Assembly (NCBI RefSeq): GCF_900156695.1
Contig: NZ_FTOM01000001.1
Coordinates: 434,001-498,000 of the forward strand
Origin: Phaeovulum vinaykumarii
GTDB lineage: Bacteria > Pseudomonadota > Alphaproteobacteria > Rhodobacterales > Rhodobacteraceae
Reading direction: 5' to 3'
Length of the DNA stretch: 64,000 nucleotides
In this document: positions 1-11,725 of the stretch, in pieces
How positions within the stretch are numbered: the stretch's first letter is position 1
Layout of the letters: each line of letters opens with the position of its first letter
Position numbers and translations under genes: made by a program
The notes under the pieces: generated by a model
Seen by the model: only the letters and a program-made list of their open reading frames with translations
What the model was told of the DNA's origin: nothing
Database searches by the model: none

Positions 1-1
1 C

Positions 2-880
<879 letters not shown>

Positions 881-1211
881 GCCGCGCGGGTCCGACCCGC
901 CACCGCGCGGGGCGCCCCAAGGCGCGGGGGGCCCCAGGCCCCAGGGCGCGCGCCGGTCCAGCCCCCCCTGTCCGTTGCGCCCCGCACTTGGCTCCCCCCG
1001 CCCGCGGCCCCTATCCGCGCACCCTGCCCGCGGCCCTGCCGGACCGGCGCGGAACCGCCGGTTCCCTGGGCTTTGCGCTTGGCGCTGCGGGTCGGGGCGC
1101 TAGAGTGCGGGCGATCCCTTTTGTCCGCCCCCCCAGTCCGTCCCCCCCCTGTCCGGGCCCCTTCTCCGGCCCCGCCCCGTCTTCGCAACCCGAGCCCCGA
1201 GACCCGCCACC
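881..1211. other. Intergenic region, uvrB to MFS gene
   Basis: About 330 bases of extremely GC-rich sequence with C- and G-runs. A small hairpin directly follows the uvrB stop (arms GCGGGT and ACCCGC at 886-900) but has no T-tract, so it is at best a weak terminator. I see no convincing gene, promoter or RNA here; the open frames crossing it are consequences of base composition. Confidence 0.5.
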
Positions 1212-2522
1212 ATGCCCGCCCGTTCCTCCCGTCTTGCCCTGGCCTCGCTCCTTACGGTGGCGCTGTTTTTCCTCTTCGAATATGTCGCGCGGATCTCGCC
1301 CAGCCTGGCCAGCACCGCGATGATCGCCGATCTGGGCCTCAGCCGCGCGGAATTCGGGCTGTTCTCCAGCCTGTTCTTCTGGGTCTATGCGCCGATGCAG
1401 ATCGTGGTGGGGCTGGCGCTGGACCGCTGGGGCGCGCGGCGCTTCGTGCTGCCGGCGATCCTGTCCTGTTCGGGCGGCATGATGATCGTGGGGGCGGCAC
1501 CCTCGGCGCTCTGGGCCGATCTGGGGCGGCTTCTGACCGGCTTCGGGGCCTCCTTTGCCTTCGTCAGCGCGCTTTATGTCGTCAACCACTGGTTCGCGCC
1601 GCAAAGATTCGCGCTGCTGTCGGGGGCGGTGAATGCCATCGGCATGCTGGGCACGGCCATGGGCGCGATCTGGCTGACCGCGCTGATCGAGGCGATGGGC
1701 TGGCGCGCGGTCTTCACCGGCACCGGGATCGCGGGGCTGGCGGTGCTGGCGCTGGCAGTGGTGGGGTTGCGCGACGCGCCCGGCGCGGGCGACCGGGTCA
1801 CGCATCGTTCGGTGCGGGGTTCGGTTCTGGGGCCGCTGGCGGTGATCTTGCGCGACGCGCAGGTCTGGCGCGTGGCGATCGTGGGCGCGCTCGGCTACAT
1901 GCCGGTGACGGTCTATGGCGCGCTGTGGGGCAATGGCGAGCTGATGGCCGATCACGCGCTTTCGGCCGTGCGCGCCGAGACGGCGGTGTCGATGGTGTTC
2001 TGGGGCACGGCAGCCGGTTCGGTGCTGTGGGGGGCGGTCTCGGACCGGCTGGGGCATCGCAAGTGGATCCTGGCGGGCGGCACCCTTGCCGCCGCGCTGG
2101 CCTGGTCGGGGGTGCTGTTCACCGCGATCGGCTCGGTCTGGGCGATCTCGGCGCTTCTGTTCGTGGCGGGGCTTGCCGGCGGGGTGCAGATGCTCAGCTT
2201 CGCCATGGCCAAGGAAGGCCAGGACCGCGCCCGCGCCGGCACCGTGACCGCCTTTGTCAATGCCATCGCCATTGCCGCGGCGCTGATCTTCCAGCCGCTG
2301 GTGGGCGCGATCCTCGATGCCACGGGCGGCGATTATGCGGCCGCGCTGGCGGCGGTGCCGATCTGCCTTGCGCTCGGCGCGCTGCTGACGCTGACCCTGC
2401 GCGAACCCGACACGCCGCATTTCCGCGCCCACCGCGCCGCCCGAGCCGATCGACGTGCCCATCGGCGCGCCCAACGCCACGCCCGCCGTAACGCCCGCCA
2501 CCACGCGCACCGCAAGGGCTGA
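1212..2522 (+). CDS. Major facilitator superfamily transporter
   Basis: Inner-membrane secondary transporter of the MFS fold. The translation gives about twelve hydrophobic segments in two halves, with the loop-2/3 motif seen as ALDRWGARR near residues 72-80 and a matching VSDRLGHRK after segment eight. The N-terminus (start ATG at 1212, weakly GC-rich upstream) runs straight into the first membrane segment with no signal peptide. Substrate cannot be assigned. The last ~31 codons read as a His/Arg-rich tail with relatively poor GC3, whereas the next frame over the same bases has nearly all G or C in third positions and reads as a Pro/Ala/Thr tail that stays open into the next gene. This suggests a frameshift near 2427 in the gene or in this sequence. 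Confidence 0.85.
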   Translation: MPARSSRLALASLLTVALFFLFEYVARISPSLASTAMIADLGLSRAEFGLFSSLFFWVYAPMQIVVGLALDRWGARRFVLPAILSCSGGMMIVGAAPSALWADLGRLLTGFGASFAFVSALYVVNHWFAPQRFALLSGAVNAIGMLGTAMGAIWLTALIEAMGWRAVFTGTGIAGLAVLALAVVGLRDAPGAGDRVTHRSVRGSVLGPLAVILRDAQVWRVAIVGALGYMPVTVYGALWGNGELMADHALSAVRAETAVSMVFWGTAAGSVLWGAVSDRLGHRKWILAGGTLAAALAWSGVLFTAIGSVWAISALLFVAGLAGGVQMLSFAMAKEGQDRARAGTVTAFVNAIAIAAALIFQPLVGAILDATGGDYAAALAAVPICLALGALLTLTLREPDTPHFRAHRAARADRRAHRRAQRHARRNARHHAHRKG

Positions 2523-2598
2523 GCCCCGCAGGCGCCCGCGCCTCTCGACCGGGCCGGCGATCCGTGCTGATCTGGGCACGACAGCGGAAGGACACCCC

Positions 2599-3552
2599 AT
2601 GGCGCATGGATATGAAAGCGGGCGGCTCAACCTGCCCTTCGTCGGCATCCCCACCTTTGCCAAATCGCCCCTGGTCACCGACTGGGGCGCCATCGCGGCC
2701 GATGTCGCCGTGCTGGGCGCACCCTATGATTGCGGCACTCAGTTCCGCGCCGGCGCGCGCTTTGGCCCGCGCGGCATCCGCGAGGCCTCGACCCTGTTCT
2801 GCTTCGGCCATGCCGGCGCCTATGACCACGAGGACGACACCACCTATCTGGAAAACGTGCAGATCGTCGACATCGGCGACGCCGACATCGTGCATACCGA
2901 CACGATCCGCAGCCATGCCGCCATCGAGGAAGGCGTGCGCGCGATCCTGGCCGCGGGCGCGCTACCGGTCGTTCTGGGGGGCGATCATTCGATCAACATC
3001 CCCTGCATCGAGGCCTTTTCCGACCAGCCACCGATCCACATCGTGCAGATCGACGCGCATCTGGATTTCGTGGACGAGCGCCACGGCGTGACCCGCGGCC
3101 ATGGCAACCCGATGCGCCGGGCGGCCGAGAAACCCTGGGTGAGCGGGCTGACGCAGCTGGGCATCCGCAACGTGTCCTCGACCGCGCGCGAGGGCTTCGT
3201 GGCCGCGCGCGAGATGGGCGCGGACATCCTGTCGGTGCGCCAGCTCCGCGCGCTGGGGATCGAGGCCGTGCTAGCGCGCATCCCGGCCGGGGCGCGCTAC
3301 TACCTGACCATCGACATCGACGGCTTCGACCCCTCGATCGCGCCGGGGACAGGCACGCCCAGCCACGGCGGCTTTCTCTATTACGAGGGGCTCGAGCTGA
3401 TCGCGGGGCTGGCGCGGCGGGGGCAGATCGTGGGCATCGACCTGGTCGAGGTGGCGCCCGATCACGACCACGCCGGCGTCACCTCGATCCTGGCCGCGCA
3501 GCTTCTGCTGAACACGCTGGGGCGGATCTTCGCCGCGCCCGCGGCGGGCTGA
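2599..3552 (+). CDS. Arginase-superfamily ureohydrolase (agmatinase/guanidinobutyrase/guanidinase type)
   Basis: Cytosolic binuclear-metal enzyme that would hydrolyse a guanidino group to urea. It is 317 residues, normal for agmatinase-like enzymes. All metal ligands are visible: GGDHS (H130), DAHLD (D152, H154, D156) and DIDGFD (D239, D241). The start ATG at 2599 was chosen because AGCGGAAGG lies just upstream and because the protein then begins where family members do; the frame is open further upstream without stops. It precedes an ABC importer of the NitT/TauT class by 161 bases, suggesting that the importer brings in its substrate. Agmatine, guanidinobutyrate and free guanidine are all possible; sequence alone does not decide. 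No speA/adiA-type arginine decarboxylase is in the window. Confidence 0.9.
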   Translation: MAHGYESGRLNLPFVGIPTFAKSPLVTDWGAIAADVAVLGAPYDCGTQFRAGARFGPRGIREASTLFCFGHAGAYDHEDDTTYLENVQIVDIGDADIVHTDTIRSHAAIEEGVRAILAAGALPVVLGGDHSINIPCIEAFSDQPPIHIVQIDAHLDFVDERHGVTRGHGNPMRRAAEKPWVSGLTQLGIRNVSSTAREGFVAAREMGADILSVRQLRALGIEAVLARIPAGARYYLTIDIDGFDPSIAPGTGTPSHGGFLYYEGLELIAGLARRGQIVGIDLVEVAPDHDHAGVTSILAAQLLLNTLGRIFAAPAAG

Positions 3553-3713
3553 GCGCGGGACCGCGGCCAGCGCGACGCCGGGCGCGCAGGCGTCCAACTG
3601 GACGCCCCCGCCGAAAGTCCGTAACCATATGCCCAACAACGCGGCGTCACGCCGCCGCAGGACACCCCGGAAGGCGGCAGCAGGCCGCCGCGGGACAGCA
3701 GAGGAGCACGCGG
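3553..3713 (+). promoter_or_regulatory. Structured leader ahead of the ABC importer genes
   Basis: The 161-base gap contains three perfect inverted repeats: 3589-3606 (GGCGTCC arms around a short loop), 3641-3655 (GCGGCG, loop TCA, CGCCGC) and 3673-3689 (GGCGGC, loop AGCAG, GCCGCC), followed by the ribosome site AGAGGAG before the ATG at 3714. The first could be a terminator-like or attenuating hairpin after the ureohydrolase. I do not recognise any known riboswitch class: the conserved cores of the guanidine and TPP riboswitches are absent. Function is unknown. Confidence 0.35.
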
Positions 3714-4679
3714 ATGCGCAAGGTTCAAACGGGGCTGGTCGCCCTTCTTCTGGCGGGCACCGCCTCGGCGGCGCTGGCCGATACGGTCAAGCTGGGCCTG
3801 CAACCCTGGCTGGGCTATGGCCCGCTGTGGATTGCCGAGGAAAAGGGCTTCTTCGCCGATCACGGCGTCGATGTGGCGCTGTCGAACTTCAACTGGGACG
3901 CCGACATGACCGCGGCGCTGGCGGCCGGCAATCTGGACGTGATCGCCGCCGGCACCAATGCCATGATCGCGGCGCAGAATGCCGGCGTCGACCAGACCGC
4001 CTTCCTGGTCATGGACCTGTCCTTCGAGGCCGATGCGATCATCGCCCCCGACAGCATGTCCTCGATCAAGGATCTGGCCGGGCACAAGGTCGCCTTCGAG
4101 ACCGGGGCGACCTCGGATCTGCTGATGAATTACGCGCTCAAGGTCAACGGCATGCGCCTTGCCGACATCGAGCATGTGCCGATGGGCGCCTCGGAGGCGG
4201 GGCTTGCGCTGCTGTCGGGCAATGTCGAGGCCGCGGTGACCTACGAGCCCTATATCTCGGCCGCGCTGAACAAGTCCGAAGGGTTCAAGGTGCTCTACAC
4301 GGCGGCCGAGAAGCCCGGCCTGATCTCGGACGTGCTGACCGCGCGCGGCGACTGGCTGGCCGCGCACCCGGCCGAAGCCGCGGGGATCGTGGCCGCCTGG
4401 GACGATGCGGTGAAGTTCATCCGCAACAACCCCGAGGAAGGCGGCGCCCTGATCGCGCGCGCCGTGGGCAGCCCGATGGAAGAATTCGCCCCCGCCTTCG
4501 CGGGTGTCCGGCTTTATGATGCGGCCGAGAACATGGCCTTCCTGAGCGGGGATTTCCAGCAGACCCTGACCGAGATCGGCGCCATCATGATGGAGACGAA
4601 CCCCGACGAGATCACCCGCATACCCACCGAGGACGAGCTTCTGGACCTGGGCGCGCTCAAGGCCGTGACGGGTCAATGA
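3714..4679 (+). CDS. ABC transporter substrate-binding protein, NitT/TauT (NMT1-like) class
   Basis: Periplasmic solute receptor of 321 residues. A clear Sec signal peptide occupies residues 1-22 (basic MRK, hydrophobic core, AALA cleavage region). The mature protein begins with a beta strand and the family's typical WLGYGPLWIAEEKGFF segment, followed by a two-lobe fold as in taurine, sulfonate, nitrate and pyrimidine receptors. No CCCFC motif of eukaryotic THI5 enzymes is present, so a synthase role is excluded. It leads an operon with a permease and an ATPase. Given the ureohydrolase just upstream, a guanidino compound is the most economical ligand guess; thiamine-pyrimidine, taurine or sulfonate ligands remain possible. 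Confidence 0.9.
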   Translation: MRKVQTGLVALLLAGTASAALADTVKLGLQPWLGYGPLWIAEEKGFFADHGVDVALSNFNWDADMTAALAAGNLDVIAAGTNAMIAAQNAGVDQTAFLVMDLSFEADAIIAPDSMSSIKDLAGHKVAFETGATSDLLMNYALKVNGMRLADIEHVPMGASEAGLALLSGNVEAAVTYEPYISAALNKSEGFKVLYTAAEKPGLISDVLTARGDWLAAHPAEAAGIVAAWDDAVKFIRNNPEEGGALIARAVGSPMEEFAPAFAGVRLYDAAENMAFLSGDFQQTLTEIGAIMMETNPDEITRIPTEDELLDLGALKAVTGQ

Positions 4680-4717
4680 CGGCGGTTCTGTGACGCCGGT
4701 CCCGTGACCCCGATCCT
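4676..4717 (+). repeat. 14-base imperfect tandem repeat at the receptor gene stop
   Basis: Three head-to-tail 14-base units start at the stop codon of the substrate-binding protein gene: ATGACGGCGGTTCT, GTGACGCCGGTCCC and GTGACCCCGATCCT, followed by a partial fourth (GTGAAAGG). Consensus is RTGACSSCGRTYCY. The repeat lies in a 198-base gap unusual for an ABC operon, which otherwise has a one-base overlap at its next junction. It may have arisen by slippage after duplication of the gene end. No function is known. Confidence 0.6.
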
Positions 4718-4877
4718 GTGAAAGGGGGGGCGGTGAGCGCCGCCCCTTCCGAATGGCCCCGCCCCCGCCGCAACCGAAGGGGACGGGCGCCCGCGCCCCA
4801 AAGCCCCTGCCCCCAGACGGCCCCCCCGGCCGCCCCGTTTCCGCACCACACGCAACGCCAAGGCCCCGCCACGCCCC

Positions 4878-5669
4878 ATGTCCAGACGCCGCCTCCTGTC
4901 CCTGCGCCGGGACATCCCCGCCCCGATCTTCGCCGCTGCCGGCGTCCTGGTGCCGCTGGTCCTTCTGGGCCTGTGGTGGGGGGTGACCGCGCTCGGGCTC
5001 GTGCGCCCGCTGTTCCTGCCCGGTCCGGGCGACGTTCTGGCCGAAGGGCTGCGCCAGGCGCGCGAGGGCATCTTGTGGGCCGATGCGTCGGTGTCGATCT
5101 ATCGCATCACCGTGGGCTGGCTGGCGGCCACGGTGCTGGCGCTGCCGATCGGCATCCTGATGGGCAATTTCCGCCTGATCGAGGGCGCGCTCGAGCCGCT
5201 GATCTCGACGGTGCGCTACATGCCGGTGGTGGCGCTGATCCCGCTGTCGATCCTCTGGGCGGGGATCGGCGACGGCCAGAAGATCCTGATCCTGTTCCTG
5301 GGCACCTTCTTCCAGCAGGTGCTGATGGTCATGGACAACGTCAAGACCATCGACATGAACCTGATCCGCGCGGGCCAGACGCTGGGCTTTTCCAACCGCG
5401 AGATCCTGACCCGCATCATCCTGCCCGCCGCCGGCCCCGGCATCTGGGACACGCTGCGCATCACCATCGGCTGGACCTGGACCTATCTGGTCGTGGCCGA
5501 GCTGGTCGCGGCCAACACCGGGCTGGGCCGGCGCATCATGGATGCGCAACGCTACCTGGCCACCGACACGATCCTGTTCGGGACGCTGTTCATCGGCTTC
5601 CTGGGCCTTCTGACCGATGCCGCCTTCAAGCGCACCGGCCGCCTCCTGTTCCGCTGGACCCGCCGCTGA
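4878..5669 (+). CDS. ABC transporter permease, SsuC/TauC class
   Basis: Inner-membrane permease of 263 residues with about six transmembrane segments. The EAA-type coupling loop that contacts the ATPase is visible around residues 155-185 (QTLGFSNREILTRIILPAAG). The start ATG at 4878 is the only reasonable start in frame after the 198-base gap; the N-terminus is short and basic (MSRRRLLSLRR) before the first membrane segment. The stop overlaps the ATPase start by one base (TGATG), so the two are translationally coupled. Together with the receptor and ATPase it completes a NitT/TauT-family importer. Confidence 0.92.
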   Translation: MSRRRLLSLRRDIPAPIFAAAGVLVPLVLLGLWWGVTALGLVRPLFLPGPGDVLAEGLRQAREGILWADASVSIYRITVGWLAATVLALPIGILMGNFRLIEGALEPLISTVRYMPVVALIPLSILWAGIGDGQKILILFLGTFFQQVLMVMDNVKTIDMNLIRAGQTLGFSNREILTRIILPAAGPGIWDTLRITIGWTWTYLVVAELVAANTGLGRRIMDAQRYLATDTILFGTLFIGFLGLLTDAAFKRTGRLLFRWTRR

Positions 5670-6451
5670 TGCTGGAAATCGACGCCATCTCCAAGACCTT
5701 CACCGTAGACCGCAAGGCCGTGCCGGTGCTCGACCGCGTGTCGCTTTCGGTCGCCGAAAACGAATTCCTGTCGATCGTGGGCACCTCGGGCTGCGGGAAA
5801 TCCACGCTGCTGAACATCCTGGCCGGGCTCGAGGACGCCAGCGACGGCACGGTGCGCATCGACGGCCGCCCGATCCGCGGGCCGGGGCGCGACCGCGGCG
5901 TGGTCTTTCAGGGCTATTCGCTGTTCGAATGGATGACGGTCGAGGGCAACATCCGCTTCGCGCTGGAGAAATCCGACCTGCCCGCGGCCGAGAAATCCGA
6001 GCGCGTGGCCCATTTCATCGCCGCGGTGGGCCTGCGCGGCTTCGAACGCGCCTATCCCGCGCAATTGTCGGGCGGCATGCGCCAGCGCGTGGCCATCGCC
6101 CGCGCGCTGGTCTATCGGCCGCGCATCCTGCTGATGGACGAACCCTTCGGCGCGCTCGATGCCCAGACCCGCGGCATGATGCAGGAGCTGCTGCTCCAGG
6201 TCTGGGAGGACCACAAGGTCACCGTGATCTTCATCACCCATGACGTCGACGAGGCGCTGTTCCTGTCGGACCGGGTGGTGGTTCTGGCCGCGCGCCCCGG
6301 CCGCATCCGGCGCGAGATCGACGTGCCCCTGCCGCGCCCGCGCGCCTTCGACATCGTGACCGAAGCCCCGTTCATGGCGCTCAAGCGCGAGATCCTGACC
6401 GAGATCCGCGCCGAGACGCTCAGGGCGATGGGCCAGGAGGCAGGCGCCTGA
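5669..6451 (+). CDS. ABC transporter ATP-binding protein, SsuB/TauB class
   Basis: Cytosolic ATPase that energises the importer. Of 260 residues, Walker A is GTSGCGKST at 38-46, the Q-loop glutamine is Q81, the signature LSGGM is at 133-137, Walker B ILLMDEP at 153-159, and the switch histidine is in FITHD. The start at 5669 was chosen because it overlaps the permease stop and begins the ATPase domain exactly; the reading frame is open far upstream, but that part is a shadow of the permease gene. Length and motifs are typical of the family. Substrate specificity lies with the receptor, not here. Confidence 0.95.
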   Translation: MLEIDAISKTFTVDRKAVPVLDRVSLSVAENEFLSIVGTSGCGKSTLLNILAGLEDASDGTVRIDGRPIRGPGRDRGVVFQGYSLFEWMTVEGNIRFALEKSDLPAAEKSERVAHFIAAVGLRGFERAYPAQLSGGMRQRVAIARALVYRPRILLMDEPFGALDAQTRGMMQELLLQVWEDHKVTVIFITHDVDEALFLSDRVVVLAARPGRIRREIDVPLPRPRAFDIVTEAPFMALKREILTEIRAETLRAMGQEAGA

Positions 6452-6485
6452 CACGGAAACGGGCAACGGAAGGGGGGGAAAGGCC

Positions 6486-7181
6486 ATGAAGATCGTGATC
6501 CTGACCGGGGCGGGCATTTCCGCGGAAAGCGGCATCGCCACCTTCCGCGACAGCGGCGGTCTGTGGGAGGGGCATTCGATCGAGGCCGTGGCCACGCCCG
6601 CAGGCTATGCCGCCAACCCCGCGCGGGTGCTCGACTTCTACAACCAACGCCGCGCCGCGGCCCGTGCGGCCCGGCCCAACCCCGCCCATCTGGCGCTGGC
6701 CGCGCTTCAGAAGGCGCCGCAGCACCAGGTCACGCTGGTCACGCAGAACGTGGACGACCTGCATGAACGCGCGGGCTCGGATCCGGTGATCCACATGCAT
6801 GGCGCGCTGTCGGGGGCGCTCTGCGCGGCCTGCGGGGTGCGCGCCCCGGCGCCGCAGGTAATGCAGCCCCACGACCCCTGCCCCGATTGCGCCCGCCCCG
6901 CGATGCGCCCCGATATCGTCTGGTTCGGCGAGATCCCCTTGCATATGGACGCGATCGAGGCGGCGTTGCGCAGCGCCGATCTGTTCGTGGCGATCGGCAC
7001 CTCGGGCAATGTCTATCCGGCGGCGGGATTTGCGCAGATGGCGCGCTGGTCGGGGGCGCGCACGCTCGAGCTGAACCTGGCCAGCTCGGCCAATGCCGAT
7101 GATTTCGACGAACGCCGCGAAGGCCCGGCCAGCGTTCTGGTGCCGCAATGGGTGGCGCAGATGCAGGCGCTGCCGGGCTGA
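6486..7181 (+). CDS. cobB: NAD-dependent protein deacylase, sirtuin (CobB class)
   Basis: Removes acyl groups from lysines using NAD. The 231-residue protein has the Rossmann motif GAGISAESG near residues 8-16, TQNVDDLH at 86-93, the catalytic histidine H105 in IHMHG, and a zinc knuckle with C113, C116, C132 and C135. Y52 and R55 (FYNQRR) correspond to the Tyr and Arg that let class III sirtuins such as SIRT5 and E. coli CobB bind succinyl or malonyl lysine, so desuccinylase activity is likely in addition to deacetylation. It lies 34 bases after the ATPase gene on the same strand and could share its transcript. It is convergent with thiN, 17 bases away. Confidence 0.95.
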   Translation: MKIVILTGAGISAESGIATFRDSGGLWEGHSIEAVATPAGYAANPARVLDFYNQRRAAARAARPNPAHLALAALQKAPQHQVTLVTQNVDDLHERAGSDPVIHMHGALSGALCAACGVRAPAPQVMQPHDPCPDCARPAMRPDIVWFGEIPLHMDAIEAALRSADLFVAIGTSGNVYPAAGFAQMARWSGARTLELNLASSANADDFDERREGPASVLVPQWVAQMQALPG

Positions 7182-7198
7182 GCCCGCCACCTGCCCCC

Positions 7199-7885
7199 TC
7201 AGACGCCTCCCCCTTCAGCCGGGAACCCCGCGATCCCCAGCCCCGCCAGAACCGCGCCCAGCGCGTCGCGCGGGACCAGCACGATGCAGGGGCCCATCAG
7301 GCGCAAGCACACCGGCCCCTCGGCCCGGTTCGATGTGCCGATCCGCCCCGCCGGCGCCAGCGACAGCCCCGCGATGGGCCAATGCAGCCCCTCCGAAACG
7401 CCCGAAACCGGCCCCATCGGATAGAGCGAGACGCGCGTGCCGGGCGCCAGATCCAGCCGCAGCTCGGGCGGGGCCAGGAAGGCCACGTCCTCGGGGCCGA
7501 TCAGCACGACCTTGCGTTCGGGGAAAGAGGTCAGCCCCGACAGGACCGACAGCGTGTGATCGACGCGCCCGCCCAGAAACCCCAGCGCCAGGAAGAAGGG
7601 CGCGGCGACATGCATCAGGCATTTGCCGAAATCGGTGCTGTCCTGTTCGGCGATGCGGTGCAGGCGCGCAGGCGGGATGCGCGCGCGCGCGCCTGCGCTG
7701 AGCGAGTCGAAATCCCCGATCACCGCCTCGGGCATCCGCCCCTGCGCCAGCGCGTGATCGGCGCCCCCGTCCGCGGCCACGAGGCAGGGCGCGATTGTCA
7801 ACGCTTCGGCGACATCGGACACCGGGGCGCCGACCCCGCCCAGGAGCGTCACGCCCGCAGTTGATTGGACAATCGATGGAATCAT
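7199..7885 (-). CDS. thiN: Thiamine diphosphokinase
   Basis: Transfers pyrophosphate from ATP to thiamine to make thiamine diphosphate. The 228-residue protein shows the family motifs DGGADHAL, IGDFDS and QDSTDFGKCL in the N-terminal half, which bind ATP and metal, and a beta-rich thiamine-binding C-terminal half. The start MIPSIVQST matches the common beginning of Rhodobacterales homologues, though the ribosome site is weak. It is divergent from the large acidic-protein gene across a 143-base AT-richer gap. No TPP riboswitch is recognisable upstream. Its nearness to an NMT1-like importer might hint at thiamine precursors, but they are convergent and separate. Confidence 0.93.
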   Translation of the reverse strand: MIPSIVQSTAGVTLLGGVGAPVSDVAEALTIAPCLVAADGGADHALAQGRMPEAVIGDFDSLSAGARARIPPARLHRIAEQDSTDFGKCLMHVAAPFFLALGFLGGRVDHTLSVLSGLTSFPERKVVLIGPEDVAFLAPPELRLDLAPGTRVSLYPMGPVSGVSEGLHWPIAGLSLAPAGRIGTSNRAEGPVCLRLMGPCIVLVPRDALGAVLAGLGIAGFPAEGGGV

Positions 7886-8028
7886 TCACATATTGATGAG
7901 GATTGCGGCCTGCGAGCACAATCCCGGCCCGTAAAAATCCTTACAATTGCCAATATTCGTTCATGGTAAAGAACCAGTTGGTATCGAGGCTGGAGGCCAA
8001 GTGACCATAGGAGAAAGAGAGCAGGTCC
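7886..8028. promoter_or_regulatory. Divergent intergenic region, thiN / large acidic protein
   Basis: This 143-base stretch is distinctly richer in A and T than its surroundings and separates two divergent genes, so it should carry both promoters. A ribosome site GGAGAAAGAG precedes the ATG at 8029. I can see no confident -35/-10 pair on either strand. Confidence 0.4.
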
Positions 8029-11280
<3,252 letters not shown>

Positions 11281-11336
11281 TCGCGCCCGCCACCATGCAA
11301 GAAAGCCGCCGCGCCAGAAAGCCACCACGCAAGAAA

Positions 11337-11361
11337 AACGCCGGGTCATGGGCCCGGCGTT
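11337..11361 (-). terminator. Rho-independent terminator of the DUF2842 gene
   Basis: A nine-base-pair stem (AACGCCGGG and CCCGGCGTT) with a seven-base loop; read on the minus strand it is followed by TTTTTC. It lies between the convergent acidic-protein and DUF2842 genes and could also help stop the plus-strand transcript. Confidence 0.75.
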
Positions 11362-11398
11362 CACCGTTCATGTTGGCCCTGCCGGAGGGAAGGCGGGC

Positions 11399-11650
11399 TC
11401 AGGATTTCTGCCGCGCGGCGCGCTCTTCTTCTGGTTCGGGCTTGCCGATACCGCGGAAGACACCACGGAAAGGCAGCACCCACAGCACCCCGAGAACCAG
11501 ATAGACCGTGCCTTCGGCCCAGATCGGCATCCGGCCGAAGCGCGCGTCGAGCACGTTCATCAGCGTCACCATCGCCACGATGTAAAGCGGCATCCACACC
11601 AGCAGCACCACCAGCGACCAGCGGCGGCGCGCGCGCCAACTCAGAGCCAT
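11399..11650 (-). CDS. DUF2842 family small membrane protein
   Basis: An 83-residue protein with two hydrophobic segments (about residues 11-33 and 45-62) separated by a short polar loop RFGRMPIWAEG, and a charged C-terminus GKPEPEEERAA. It matches the alphaproteobacterial DUF2842 family in length and pattern (the GVLWVLPF segment is typical). Function is unknown. The start has a good ribosome site, AAGGAG, seven bases upstream. A terminator follows the stop. It lies 75 bases downstream of the oxidoreductase gene and may be cotranscribed with it. Confidence 0.85.
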   Translation of the reverse strand: MALSWRARRRWSLVVLLVWMPLYIVAMVTLMNVLDARFGRMPIWAEGTVYLVLGVLWVLPFRGVFRGIGKPEPEEERAARQKS

Positions 11651-11725
11651 TCGTCTTCTCCTTTCACGGTCCCCGTGTCTCGGTCCGTTGTCACGATCCC
11701 TTGCCGTCTCGATCCCCTGCCAGTG

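Noticed and set aside
2455-2598. N-terminal extension of the ureohydrolase as its real start
   Set aside because: A good ribosome site and the family start are at 2599. The open upstream frame is instead discussed as a possible shifted MFS tail.
4718-5668. 317-residue N-terminal extension of the ABC ATPase frame
   Set aside because: Runs through the permease gene in another frame; Pro/Arg-rich noise. The ATPase starts at 5669.
7886-7990. TPP riboswitch upstream of thiN
   Set aside because: The conserved CTGAGA and ACCCTTTGAACCTGA-like blocks are absent, and thiN is a kinase gene not usually so regulated.
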